NCBI RefSeq assembly: GCF_030272615.1
Contig: NC_081407.1
Location: forward strand, 437,873,230-437,937,229
Source of the DNA: Cryptomeria japonica
Taxonomy: Eukaryota > Streptophyta > Pinopsida > Cupressales > Cupressaceae
Direction: 5' to 3'
DNA: 64,000 nucleotides
Both the position numbers and the translations under genes were made by a program. Of the stretch, positions 9,467 to 21,200 are shown piece after piece; the stretch's first letter is position 1, and every line of letters starts with the position of its first letter. The notes under the pieces are model-generated. The model did not search any database and was not told the DNA's origin. It saw nothing but the letters and a program-made list of their open reading frames with translations.

Positions 9467-12400
9467 AAAGTAGATATTATAATGATATAAGAAACAAAAG
9501 TCAGTGTTGAACAAATGCAGAAAGTCAAAAGTAAATTAGGGTTTTGGACCATAGAATTGGTTGATGGTATGGGAGCCTCTAGGGGTTTATCAATCATCTA
9601 GAATCCTAGGAAAACCTCCTTTAAAAGATAAGTAGATAATTATAATTGGCAGCGAGGCTTGGCGAGCAACATTTCCTCTAGTCTAAAATTTGTTATCATT
9701 AATATATATGGGCCAGTGGCTAAAAATAAGAAGCAACAATTGTGGTAAGAATTAGATTTATTTATGCATTCCATAGACCCATACACAATCATAACATAGT
9801 CATAGGGGGAGATTTCAATGTCATCCTTCATTTATGAGAAAAGAGAGGTGACATTCAAAGGGAAATACAATCTTAGATAGAATTTAGAAATTGGGTTTCC
9901 AAAAATAATCTAATGGAGTTAGAAATAGAAAGCTTTGGTGAATAGATTCAAGAAGGTCCTTCCAACTATTATTACAAAAGAGCATACATGATTTGTACCA
10001 CAAAAATCTATTTTTGATGGAGTAATAATAGCACAAGAGACTATTCACTTAGTTTTGGAGAAAAAGTCCCCGAGCATGTTAATCAAACTGGACATTAAAA
10101 AAGCATATGATAAGGTGGATTGGAGATTCCTCTATTTATGTTTAAAAGCTTTTGGTTTCTCTATAGAATAGATTAATCTTATCTTCTATTGCATCTCCAC
10201 CATCAAATTATCAGTCTTAATCAATGGATCTCCAAATGGTTTATTTGAGAGGATTAAGACAAGGGGATCCAGTTTCCGCTTTCCTATTTATTACAATGGT
10301 AGAGGTGCTTGGTAGATCCATTAATAAAGCTTAGATAGAAAGTCAAATCAAAGGCATAGGGGTAACTAGTTCCCTTCAACCTATTACACATCAACAATTT
10401 GTTGATGACACAATGCTATTTAGGGAAAGTAGTAAATATGAGAGAATCAAATTTAAGAGAATTCTGAAGGAGTATTCAAAAGCTTTGAGGCAAGTGGTTA
10501 ATCCAAACAAATCAAACATCTTCCTTTTCTTTGTTCCTCCTCTGATCAAAAGAGAAATTCTAGAATTTCTAGGTTTTAAGGCAAGTAAACTCCTTTGCTC
10601 ATATTTTGGCCTCCCTTTGGACAAAGGATTGAGAACTACAAAAGCTTGGGATCCAATTACTTAAAAGTTGGATAGGAAATTAGAATCTTGGAAAACATGA
10701 TGGTTGTCTTGGGTGAGCATAACTATTATGCTAAAAGTAGTTTTATCAACAATTCCTATTTAAATTTGTTATCCTGTCTACCATTATCTATAGGAGCAAA
10801 TAAAAAGTTCAAGCAAAAAATGAGATCATTCTTTTGGACAAGAACAATTGAGAAAAAGTTGTTCCCAACTATTGCTTGGGAAAAAATCTGTAGACCGACT
10901 TCCGTAGGGGGAGTTGGATTAAGGAATCAACTGTGGCAGAATTTGTCTCTCGGAGCCAAATTAATATGGAAGATCTTCAACGATCCTAATTTTAAATGGG
11001 TTAGATTAATTAAAGGTAAATCTCAATGACGTGAGCCCAATTGGAATCTTTAGGGAATCAAATCCTCCTAAAGGGTCAAGGGTGTGGAATTTTATGTTCA
11101 AACCCAGACTGCTTATTATTGAACAAATCTCATGGGATGTAGCAGATGGTAGAAAGGCATTTTTTTGGGTGGATTCATGGGGAGATTTTCTAGCTATCAA
11201 AAATTTGATGGACACTTCCAACATTAGAACATATTGTGAGCAAATATGGGGCCCTTTGTCTGTGACTATGTCACAGAAGGAAATGCAAATTTATATTTAG
11301 GGTGGCAATGGAAAACTTTTGAAGATCTTCCCATTCCTAGAGATGACATCACTCTTCTAAAAGAGATTATAAAGAATGGGACATTATCTTTCAAAACTGG
11401 AGAAGATAAAATCGTATAGGCTGAAGCTTAATCGACATTTACAATTCAAAAGATGGTTATAGAGCATTCGTTTCAAAACAAGAATTTCTCATAATAGAAA
11501 TTCCCATTAACTTATGCTGGAATAAGATGTGCTCACCAAAAGCAGGTAGTTTTTCTTGGGCTGCTATTCATGGCAGGATTATTACTGCAAAGTGGTTTAG
11601 AAAGTTAGGTTTTGAAGGACCTTCAATTTGTAAATTATGTGAGCAAAGTGAAGAATTAGTCAATCACATTCTGTTGAATTGCCCATATGCTAAAAAATGT
11701 TGGCAATGACTATGTGTGAAATTAGGATGGTTTATAGCCCTTCCTAATGATATTCTTAACATGTTTCAAGGTTGGCCTATGTTGTATGCCTCAAGCCTCT
11801 TTGGCCCTTTATGGATTTCTTATCCCTCCCTTTTGATTTGGAAGCTTTGGAAAGAAAGGAATCAGAGGTTATTTCAGGAAAATGAGTTGGGAATCTCTAA
11901 CAAATAAAATAGAAGCAACCATTGTGGAGGTTATAATAGTAGAGTTTCCAATTTTGAATCTAAGAATGTTTATTTTACTAGTTGGGACGATAGAGTAGAA
12001 GGAAGATGGTTTGGTTTGCAATCTCCTCCTTTCGTTGGGGTTGGAGGTCAAAACAACAAACATGATAGAGAACAATGTAAATGGTTTCCCCAAAAGGCGG
12101 GGTGGGTAAAATTTAATTTTGATGGGGTGTCTAGAGGAAACCTTGGTGCTTCTGGGGTTGGATGTGTAATCCATTCTTTTAATGGTAATGTAATACTGAT
12201 AATGGCTAAATCTATAGAACAAGATAGAAATAATGTGGTAGAATTCAAATTTGTCAATGAAGGGCTCCTCTTGTGTCGAGAACTTAATTTTCAAAAGGTG
12301 GAAATTGAAGGTGAATCGACATTAGTCATTAATGCTCTTGGAAGTGGGAAAACGTTGAATTGGAGATTAAACTCAACTTTGGGTAGAAATATTGAGCTTT

Positions 12401-12504
12401 TGAAGTTATTTGAGGCAACCACTTTCAATCATATATACAGAGAAGCTAATGGTCTAGCGAATGAAATGGCAAATCTAGGAGTAGATGGTGTGGATCTCAA
12501 GTAG
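9467..12504 (+). pseudogene. LINE A ORF2: endonuclease, reverse transcriptase, RNase H
   Basis: The endonuclease part reads through ETKVSVEQM and VIINIYGP (about 9500-9750). Around 9940 the frame jumps from the middle of the endonuclease to the reverse transcriptase (FKKVLPTIITKEH), so roughly 1 kb is deleted. Reverse transcriptase shows IFDGVIIAQETIH, KLDIKKAYDKVDW and HQQFVDDTMLF (catalytic FVDD, about 10391-10425). A zf-RVT domain lies at 11527-11709 (CKLCEQSEELVNHILLNCPY). RNase H (about 12100-12504) has NFDGVSRGN, but its second acidic position is altered (VVEFKF instead of the usual NEAE). Many frameshifts and stops; dead. Confidence 0.85.
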
Positions 12505-13080
12505 GTGGATGTTACTTGCTTGACTGCTCCTTAATTAGCTATGTTAAAATTCCAGTCAGACTAACATCAAGTTATATGCAGTTTCTAGGACTTGGTGAAT
12601 GAGTTCTTAAGTTGAATGTAGATGAAGGAATTATTTTCAAATAACATTGGTGGGAATTCGGGATTAAAAAATTCCAAATCAGATTTTTCGACTAGCTTGC
12701 CTTCATGTTGGCTGAGGTGGAAGGTCTACTCAATATTTTTGAAATGACTAAAACAATATTTTATGTTCTTACTTGTATGTGGTGGGCCATCATTTCCTGA
12801 AGCCTTTTATTATACAAGTTGGCTTTGTGGTCCTATTCCCCAGGCAACGACAGTTGTGAGTTGGATCACCTCCCCATCAACAGATTAAAATGCACAGTCG
12901 CATGCTTCTGGATTAGCAATAGAGATTTTGGTAGAGTGATAGGATGGGAGTACCCTTGTTAATAATTGTATTCTAAGGAAAATTTATGAACAAGCTACCT
13001 ATAAGTGTATTTTAATAAATTGAATATGGGTCTCATATTTACCTTCTACATTTCAATTTTCTTAGAGCTCTTGATAGGAA
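12505..13080 (+). other. LINE A region between RNase H and ORF3
   Basis: About 575 bases without a usable frame. In LINE B the equivalent gap is about 400 bases. I see no separate element in it. A VEGLLN-like fragment near 12720 may be coding debris. Confidence 0.4.
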
Positions 13081-13694
13081 TGGACAATAATACTAGGATG
13101 GTTGCTAGCAAGAGACAAATGACATTTCAGGGGGGGCATTTTTGAGAAGAGGTTGAAAGAAATCACAAATTTTTCTCATGAATTGTTTATCAATGCCCTC
13201 TGCAACATTCTTGGGATTGAGTTTCTATTTGTAGATCATAGATATAGGGTTAATCCTGACATCCCAACGCAGTTCCTTGCCATGATTCTTATGGTGGAAG
13301 AGTCGAAGATTAAGGCTCATATTTATGTAAAAGGATTTTTAAAAGTGATTTTTTGGGAGACATAGAGTGGGTTATGGAGGAAATCGACCTCAATTGCACC
13401 ATCCCATATGCCAAAGATTTCGAAGTGCCAATGAAAGATGGAAAACCAACCCCTCATTTTTCCATTTTAGTCATTACCAATTAGGAATTATGGGAAGTGA
13501 GGAAGGTGATAATTAGGATGACTATTAATTTTATGAAGCAACTTATGGGGTTTGCAAAAGATGGCTCGTTGGTTTCTCCAATTGGTGATGCAGTGAATGT
13601 CCAAGAATGGTGGGTGAGAGATTACAAAATTTTGATGGGACACTGTGATGATGGTGACTTCTCCTCCACCAATGATAGTTCAAAGTCAAAGTAG
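13081..13694 (+). pseudogene. LINE A ORF3 remnant (diverged)
   Basis: Two open pieces (13153-13365 and 13497-13694), bridged in a shifted frame by VMEEIDLNCTIPYAKDFEVP. Near the start it has ILG, seven residues, then HRYRVNPD. LINE C ORF3 has ILG, seven residues, then HQYRTNMD, and LINE B has the same spacing with the HR pair damaged. This shared spacing, and the same place between RNase H and the tail, support homology, although overall similarity is low. No known domain was recognised. One in-frame TAG near 13480, plus a frameshift. Confidence 0.5.
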
Positions 13695-14146
13695 ATGGTT
13701 GTTGTTCTGGTCTTGCTCGCCTTTGAAAGATGTGGTGGTCTGTTTGTGTTTTGTGGGTATGGATAAATTTTTATATGTAAATCTTTAGCTATTTTTTGGT
13801 TATTTAGCAAGTTTATCTAGTATAGATGATTGTATATCTACTATAGTTTAAGTTGGGTCATCGTCCACCTCCCTTTTTGTAAGATACAATTTCAAATCTC
13901 TGGTATTTTGCGCGATGAGCATTGAGCTTCAAGCTCATTTTGTTTCTAGATTAGTCTTTTGGGTGGTCTGGTCTATTATTTTGGCTAGACCATCTTTGTA
14001 TTTTGGGTTTGGAGTAGAAACATAGGGGTTATTCTCTGGACTGGTATGGCTTAGCTATTTTTTGCTTTCTGTTAGAACTTTGTAATTTTTTATATATTTT
14101 TAATATAAATCATGGCTTCAGCCTTTTATCGAGCAAAAAAAAATAA
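13695..14146 (+). other. LINE A 3' UTR and poly(A) end
   Basis: This is T/G-rich untranslated sequence ending in TTATCGAGC and an A-run. It resembles the LINE B 3' UTR in composition and terminus. Confidence 0.65.
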
Positions 14147-14952
14147 AATTTAAATTTAAATTTTATGCTTGTTGTGCCTTGTACATCTCATTTTACTCTT
14201 TCATGTTTGGATATATTTGGTTTCAAAATAGGTTTACGCTGAGAGGCGCATTAAACTCACAAATGAATGTAAAAACCTCCATTAATTAAAAAAAAAGTCA
14301 TTTAAGTGAACGTGCATTTGGATGTCAACAAATTTGTCAATTTAAAAAAAAAACATTATTTATATTATTAGTACTTGTCGTAGGCAATACTATTGCATTC
14401 ACTGAAGTCCAATTAATCAATTAGTTTGCACCAATCAAATGTGATTATTAATTTTTCTTGCAAAATAAACTTGGTTTTTGTAAAGTTGAGATTTATATAT
14501 GTAAATTTAAGATATTGTAAAAATTATTTATCTACACTATGATTGGTTTAAAAAAATTGGTGTTAAAGGAGCAAATTTTTAAGAATGATAGATTTTTTAG
14601 TTTTGTTTGGATTGTCTTTATATTTTTAAACAAGAAATGTCTATTTTAAACACTTTTTTTCATTATTTATTATTTATAATATTATGAATAAAATATATTT
14701 TTTTAAATAGATATATAAATTTTAATAAAAAAATTTTATCTCAAAATATAGGTAATAAAATCAATTAAGGGGATCTGATTTAGTTTAAATTAAATTAAAT
14801 GAAAAATTAAATTCAAGTATTTCTATTTAAAAAAAGCCTAATATGTATTCTTTATAATTGTATTTTATATATCTTTCTGAAATCATTCTATTTTTCAATA
14901 CTTTTTAAAAATCATAATTTTTTAAATTATTTTAATATATACAAATAATATA
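14147..14952. other. AT-rich spacer
   Basis: About 800 bases of extremely AT-rich sequence with no coding frame. It is the host sequence into which LINE B inserted; its last 14 bases are the left LINE B target duplication. Confidence 0.6.
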
Positions 14953-14966
14953 ATAACTTTTAATCA
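14953..14966. repeat. LINE B target-site duplication, left
   Basis: ATAACTTTTAATCA, matching ATAATTTTTAATCA at 16818-16831 with one mismatch. Confidence 0.75.
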
Positions 14967-14999
14967 GCCTGTTCATGGGCTTTCTAAGGCTGATCTTAG

Positions 15000-15492
15000 T
15001 GCTAGCGAGGAGTTAGATAGTGTTTGGGTTAAGCCAGAGCAAGGGTGGGTTAAGGTGAATTTTGATGGGGCTTCGAGAGGAAATTCGGGTATTTCAGGTG
15101 TTGGATGTGTAGCTTGCAATGTAGAAGACAAGGTTTTAATTAAGGGAGGTCAAAGGCTATAGGATGGGACCAATAATGAGGCAGAAGTACAAGCAACATT
15201 GTTGGCGGTTGAATGGGCAAGTAATTTGAAAATTCCAAAGGTGCATTTAGAAGGTGATTCTAAAATCATAGTTGATGCAATCTTGAAGGGCTCTTCTCCA
15301 AGTTGGCGCATTAATAAGTACATCTCAAATATTTGCCCAAAGTTTCTTGCATTTCAAGATTTTTTCATTTCACATATTAGAAGGGTAGGGAATGGGGTGG
15401 CATACTTTTTGTCCAATGTGGCATGCGAATTGGACCATTTTGTAACTCGTTGGTGGGATAATGTCAACAAGGAAGTACACTGGTCAGCCTAG
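15000..15492 (+). pseudogene. LINE B ORF2 C-terminus: RNase H
   Basis: Contains WVKVNFDGASRGNSGISGVGC with the first catalytic Asp, TNNEAEVQA with the catalytic Glu, HLEGDSKI with the second Asp, and the C-terminal HIRRVGNGVA with the catalytic-site His. One TAG near 15162 (Gln expected) breaks it. Closely related to LINE C RNase H. Upstream ORF2 is lost by truncation. Confidence 0.85.
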
Positions 15493-15898
15493 TTGGATGG
15501 AGTCATCATTACCTTTAGTATCATGTGGAGGTGATGGGGATACTTGGTTTCGAATTTATTAACGTTACTTGGAGATTGAGCGAGCATGAGTGTGATTTAA
15601 ATCCAAGACCTTTTTGGTTGGGTATAGCTGGATGAAATGTTCATATTCTTTATGGACGGTACGACTTAAATGCACCTGTAGTTTCCTCTCTTGGGAAGCA
15701 TGCGAACTCTGCATTCTTGTTGGAAGGGGGGGATAATAATGACAGTACTGAACATTTATGGTGTTTAAGTTGAGATTTTATTAGGATTTTAATTTTCGTG
15801 GTTCCCAGTGTATTTGTCTAGATTTTTTCCTCGTGTAGCAGTGCAAAGTTAAGCATAAGCGGAGGTTGGTGGAGTGACTCCATTGCAGAAATAGGATA
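15493..15898 (+). other. LINE B gap between RNase H and ORF3
   Basis: About 400 bases with no open frame, corresponding to the similar gap in LINE C (about 18250-17926, reverse strand). No further signal seen. Confidence 0.4.
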
Positions 15899-16474
15899 AT
15901 GGAGGCAAACTTCACATTGAAGACTAAGAAATAACTTTGTCTGTTCCTTGGACCAGTTTTGAAGAAGTGTTTGTTTAGGATGTTTCTCTTCAAAGACGAA
16001 AGATTGGTAAAGTGTGTTCAGCGAATTCTGGGAGAATCTATTGGAGTGGTGGCTTTTTGATACATAACCAATATGGATGTGTATTCTCTTATCCTAGATT
16101 GGAGGTTGGAATTGGAGAGCATTGTGGAATCGATCAAGAAGGTGATGAATGCTATTATGTCAGAAGATTACCTCCTGGGAATGGAGTCAATTCTTGAGTG
16201 GGTGGTCCTGGGAGCTGGCTTCGACATATGTGAATATGTTGAAAATTTTCATCAGATGGACGAGGTCAATTTTGTTCCCTTTGTGAAGTGGTGTAATGAT
16301 GCCTGGAAGGCCCGTTTCAGAGAAGAGGCGTGCATTGGTTGGGAAGCCTTGAAGGTGTTTGTGGACTTGATGGAGATTGAAGTTGTATTGCAACAAGCGA
16401 TAGAGGAGGCACGAGAGATGGAAGGTGGTGGGCGTGAGCTAAGGAAAAGGAAGCAGGTGGTGAGTGAACCCTAG
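15899..16474 (+). pseudogene. LINE B ORF3 (conserved, function unknown)
   Basis: One frame of 192 codons from ATG 15899 to TAG 16474, broken by TAA (15932, Gln in LINE C) and a TGA near 16058 (Arg codon CGA likely). Starts MEANFTLKTKK, nearly identical to LINE C MEANFTLKSKK. Further shared blocks are MFLFKDERLVK, the NMDVYS region and WEALK. The tail is basic (RELRKRKQVV). It contains no domain I recognise: no zinc knuckle, membrane segment or polymerase motif. It lies 400 bases after RNase H in a LINE whose relatives carry the same ORF, so it was probably translated from the LINE RNA or a shorter transcript. Confidence 0.75.
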
Positions 16475-16817
16475 ACTTCTCTCTGGGTAGCTTCCAGTGG
16501 TCTTTATTATTAATGATGTTTTAATTCTGGTCTGTGGGGTTAATCCTGTTTGAAATTTTGTCTACAAATATTATAATGTTGTAAATTTCATCATACGGGG
16601 ATGGTGTGCTGAGCGATTTTTGTACGCTCATTGGTAATGTAGCTAGGTTTAGGGGTGGTAGTTGCATAGGTTTTTGGGCAGTTTGCCTTTGTAGGGTGGT
16701 TTAGATGGGTGGTATTCTGTATGCTTTTTGGTAGGTGGTTTTGCTATTTTTTCTTGTTAAATTGTAAAGTTTCCTTAAAACATAAATAAAATCACACTAT
16801 TATCGACAAAAAAATAT
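16475..16817 (+). other. LINE B 3' UTR and poly(A) end
   Basis: Non-coding, T/G-rich, ending ATTATCGAC then an A-run. The same terminus occurs in LINEs A and C. Confidence 0.7.
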
Positions 16818-16831
16818 ATAATTTTTAATCA
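16818..16831. repeat. LINE B target-site duplication, right
   Basis: ATAATTTTTAATCA, one mismatch from 14953-14966. Confidence 0.75.
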
Positions 16832-16985
16832 TAAATTTTAATATTTTTTAATTAATTTATTTAAAAAATGTCTACTTTGATAATTATTAATAGTTATTTA
16901 ATTAAGACCAATTATAAATAATATTACATAAATATAAAAAATAAAATAATATTAAACTACAAATTAATAATTAAATTTGAGATTA

Positions 16986-17002
16986 ATTTTATTATTATAA
17001 TT
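16986..17002. repeat. LINE C target-site duplication, left
   Basis: ATTTTATTATTATAATT, identical to 24066-24082. The run of T that follows (the poly(A) tail on the reverse strand) makes the exact inner edge ambiguous by a few bases. Confidence 0.85.
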
Positions 17003-17315
17003 TTTTTTTGCTCGATAATAAATATTTTTTATTCAAAAAAGGAAAGAAGTACATCCATGGATTTTCAGCTGTCAACCAAAAATAAACATTCCCCAAGGCA
17101 TCCCACATCCAAAAATTTCATCTATTGACTAAACCCCAAAAACTACCCATCATCCACAAGAACATACAAATTCGCTTACAATAATAATTTTAAAACGGGA
17201 AATTACAAATCCCGTAGACCACCAAAAGATTCAAGTGCAGAGTTTTTAAAAAAAACTTACATGCCAACCATTAACAAATAATAGTAAAATTCAAAAAGAA
17301 AAGAGAAGAGGAGGT
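17003..17315 (-). other. LINE C 3' UTR and poly(A) end
   Basis: Non-coding on both strands. On the reverse strand it ends ATTTATTATCGAGC followed by A residues, matching the LINE A terminus. Confidence 0.7.
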
Positions 17316-17925
17316 TCATGCACCCTGGGAGCTCCCTTCCCCTGCATTTTCAGGAATCTTGCATAACCTCTTCTTCTTGCGTGGACGAAGCACTCTGCCT
17401 TCCACAATTCCAGCTTCCCTCTTGGCATCTCGAATTACATCATCCAGCTCCTTAATCTAAACCACCAGTTTCAAAGCTTCCCATCTGCATTTGGCTTGCT
17501 CCCTTCAGTGTGTTCTGCCACAATCATCTAGCCATCAAATGAAAGACTGGGATTTTTTAATCTTTTACGTGGAACCACTTCCATTCCCTCACTGTAATCG
17601 AATCATACACTCAAGGGATTGCCTACTCTATAATGGAGTCCCTGTCAACTAGGAAATCATCATGAACAATTGACTCCATCACCTTTTTCACCACCTCCAT
17701 AGGTTCGCCAAGGTCTAGCCCCCATGCCATGATCATTGAGTATGTGTCCATGTTCGTGCGATATTGGTGTCTGAGGTTACCAAGAACCTTCCCCAAAATT
17801 AATTGAACACTTTTTATCAGATTCTCATTCTGAAAGAGAAACATTCCTTAGAGCCTCCTCTTTGTGACTTCTCCAAGAAATGGGCAAAGTTGTTTCTTGG
17901 ACTTCAACGTGAAATTCGCTTCCAT
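17316..17925 (-). pseudogene. LINE C ORF3 (conserved, function unknown)
   Basis: Starts at ATG 17925-17923 (MEANFTLKSKKQLCPFLG). After a TAA it continues GMFLFQNENLIK, then ILG, seven residues and HQYRTNMD. Later come KKVMES and WEALK, and the C-terminus is strongly basic (RVLRPRKKKRLC) before a stop at 17318. At least one frameshift and several stops are present. The first 70 codons align without gaps to LINE B ORF3. No known domain recognised; the basic tail could bind nucleic acid or direct nuclear import, which is inference. Confidence 0.75.
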
Positions 17926-18249
17926 GGTTTCTCTGTAATTCTGTCGACACCCCTCACTCTGCTAGCTCACAACTACATCAAGAAAAAAGATTGCCAAATC
18001 TTCGGGTAGTGTGAGCAAGTAAATGCTTTTTCAAATTGTAATTCCTCTGTAATAAATGCCCTGTCCCTCTCCTACCGCCGCCTTTTTTGCCCACCTTCTC
18101 CGGACAGAGTTTTAATGAATGTTGACAGTGTCGTGCATGCTCAAATGGCTACCAACGGTCGCTCGAACACTCAACTTAAGCTTACATGATAACAGATGAT
18201 TGTAGTACTTATTTTCTCACTTATTTCTAAATAATTCAAATACACTAAG

Positions 18250-21200
18250 ATGACCACTAAAGATTTGTATCCTCGCCACCCCACCATCTCGTAACAAACT
18301 TGTCCAATTCACAAGCCACATCGGACAAAAGGTCTGCCACCCCATTACCTACTCTCCAAATGTGGGACATCCTGAAATCTTGAAAAGATCGGAGCCTCAA
18401 ATAGATAATCATGATGAATTTGTTTATTCTCTAGCTTGGTGAAGCCCCTTTCACAATTGCTTCCACCATAATTTTTGAATCCCCTTCTAGATGAACCTTC
18501 AGAACTTTCATGTTGTTTGCCAAGTATAGCACCAATAACACATCCTGCACCTCAGCCTCATTATTCGTGCCATCTTGCAATCTTTGAGCCCCTTTAAAGA
18601 GCACTTTACCATTCTCATCACGAGCTACACACCCTGCACCTGAGATACCCGAATTTCCCCTTGAAGCTCCATCAAAGTTAATCTTTATCCATCCTTTCTC
18701 TGGCACCATCCACTCCTCATTTGAGTCTTTACCATCCTTAGAAAAATGATTATCCCTTCCCAACCCATGCACGGGTCTGAATTTTAGCAGAGGCCATCTA
18801 AATTGAATAAGTTTATCTGCCATATTAAGAGGGTGCTTAGCAAAGTTATGAGTTGCAGTTGATGAAGAAAATACTTCCAAAATGGCCCTTTGCACTCTAT
18901 TGCACAATATTTCCTTCAATTTTGACTTATCCTGAAATAACCATTTGTTCCTCTCCTTCCAAATTTCCCATACTACAATTAAGGGTGAAACAATCTAGAC
19001 ACTAGAGTGGATCGATCTCCCTTTTCAAAGAACCAACTCTTAAATAGGTCAATTACCTTCTCCGACAGGGGAATCTCCCATCCCAGTTTGGACAACAAGA
19101 ACTTCCATACACCCTATGCCATTTTACAATTTAACAGTAGATGGTCCAATGATTCATCATTCACTTTGCACATAATACATTGAAATGGACCATTAAATCC
19201 CAACATGTTGAGTTTGTCCCCATTCAAAATTCTCTTTTACAGGGCTAACCAAGCAAACACACCAAACTTTGGTAAGCAAGGGGACTCCAACATAATTTCA
19301 TCGACCACTCTTCTTTGATATCTGCATTTTCAATGATCTTGTATCCTAATTTAACTGAATACACCCCTGATTTTGCCCCACGCCATTTAATGACGTCTTC
19401 CATGTGAGAGAGGTATGATCTGTAATCACTGAGAATATCTTCAAAGGTAGTTCATTGAGAAGAGGACAGAGGTAAAGCACTCACATCCTTCCAAGTTCAT
19501 TCCTCCACACCATTCATATAGATTTGAACCATATAATCCCTTAACTTCAATCCCCAATTATGTTCGATACTTGTCTAATACTATCCACATCCGGTCTCAT
19601 GGCAAGTGGTAGTCTTTCATCCCACGAATCAGTCCAGAAATTTTCTTTCTCTCCATTTCCCAACTGCCAAGTGATGTGCTCTGTAATGACTTTCCTACAT
19701 GACACAAGAAAATTCCAAATAGTCGATCCATGCGGAAGATTTCTCATAGTGAAAATTCTTTCCCTAGTAAGGGAATCTAGGTACTTATGCTTTAGAATTT
19801 GGACCCATTTTTTATCAGGCTTCCAATACATATGCCATATGAGTTTAGCCCCCATTGCTTCATTCAGATAACTCCAGTTTCTCAATCTTGCCCCACCTGA
19901 CTCTTTGGGCTGACAAACTGTATCCCATGCCACTAACGGGATCTTGTCTTGCTCACTCTTGCCATTCCAAATTTTTTTCTCATATATTGATTAATGTTTT
20001 TAACAAATTTCTCAGGGATTTTAAGACACATCATAGAATAAATTGACATGGCAAATAAAACTGATTTCAACAGCAATAACCTTACTGCAGAAGTAAGCCA
20101 TTTTCTTTTCCATCCTTCCAATTTACTAACACAATTGTCCATTACCCTATGCCACAAACCCACCCTATTTGGACCACCAAAAAGAGGAGTGCCTAAAAAA
20201 CTTCTTGGGAGACATCCTGACTTAACTCCTAGGATCCTCACAATATCTCTCAGTCTCCCCTGTGAAGTATTAAAGAAATACACATCAGACTTGGCCCAGT
20301 TAACCTGCTGACCAGAAGCGTCACAAAACGACTCTATTTCTTTCTTAATGATATGAGCTTCACCTAGAGAGGATTCCCCAAACAACATTATGTCATCAAC
20401 AAATTATTGATGTGAGACAGATTCAAACTATGCAACAATGTTGATCTCTTTCCATTGACCAGAGCACCTTAATGTCTTGATGTGCCTCCCAAGAATTCCG
20501 CCAACAAGATGAATAAGAAGGTTGAGGGGGGATCACCCTGTCGCAACCCACTGGACATTTGAAAGAATCCTTGTGGACTGCCATTTACAAGGATGACCCA
20601 TGGGCCTTCAATGCATGCTTTCACCTAGTTCAACCAATGCTCAGAGAAGCCAAATATTTGCAAAACTTGAAGCAAGAAGGTACGGTCCACCATATCATAT
20701 TCTTTCTTGATGTCCAATTTAATTAGCATACGATCAACCTTTTCTCTCCTCACTGTATTAATAGCTTCATGCACGACGATGATAACTTCAACTATTGATC
20801 TCCTAGGGACAAACCCACTCTATTCTTCTAAAATAATCAACTTCAGAAGATGTTTCATACGGTTAAGGATAACTTTAGCAATCGCTTTGTACAACATGTT
20901 ACAGAGGGAAATTGGTCTAAAATCAGCAAAGGATTCAACATGCTCCACTTTGGGAATGAGGGCGATGAAGGTGCAATTCAATTCCTTTGCAACCCGAGTA
21001 CTTTCCCTTGCCTCCTCCACCACAACCCACACATCAGGGCCAACCACGTCCCATAACTGTTGATAAAAAAAGGTAGGGTACCCATCCGACCTCAAGGCCT
21101 TGTCACCTTCCATTGAAAAAACTATCTGTCTCACTTCTTCCAACATGATGGGTTTGCACAACATTTGATTCTGACTCTCCGAAATGATTTTGGGGATGTT

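Larger units (their letters stand above)
9462..14146 (+). mobile_element. LINE A, 3' segment
   Basis: This is the continuation of LINE A after E1: the rest of the endonuclease, a large internal deletion near 9940, reverse transcriptase, zinc-binding domain, RNase H, ORF3 remnant and 3' UTR. The 3' end is TTATCGAGC followed by an A-run (about 14129-14146), the same terminus as LINEs B and C. No target duplication could be assigned because the 5' end is unknown. Confidence 0.8.
14967..16817 (+). mobile_element. LINE B, 5'-truncated LINE
   Basis: A 1.85-kb copy keeping only RNase H, ORF3 and the 3' UTR. It ends TTATCGAC then an A-run. A 14-bp direct repeat with one mismatch flanks it. Truncation at the 5' end is the normal result of incomplete target-primed reverse transcription. 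Confidence 0.85.
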
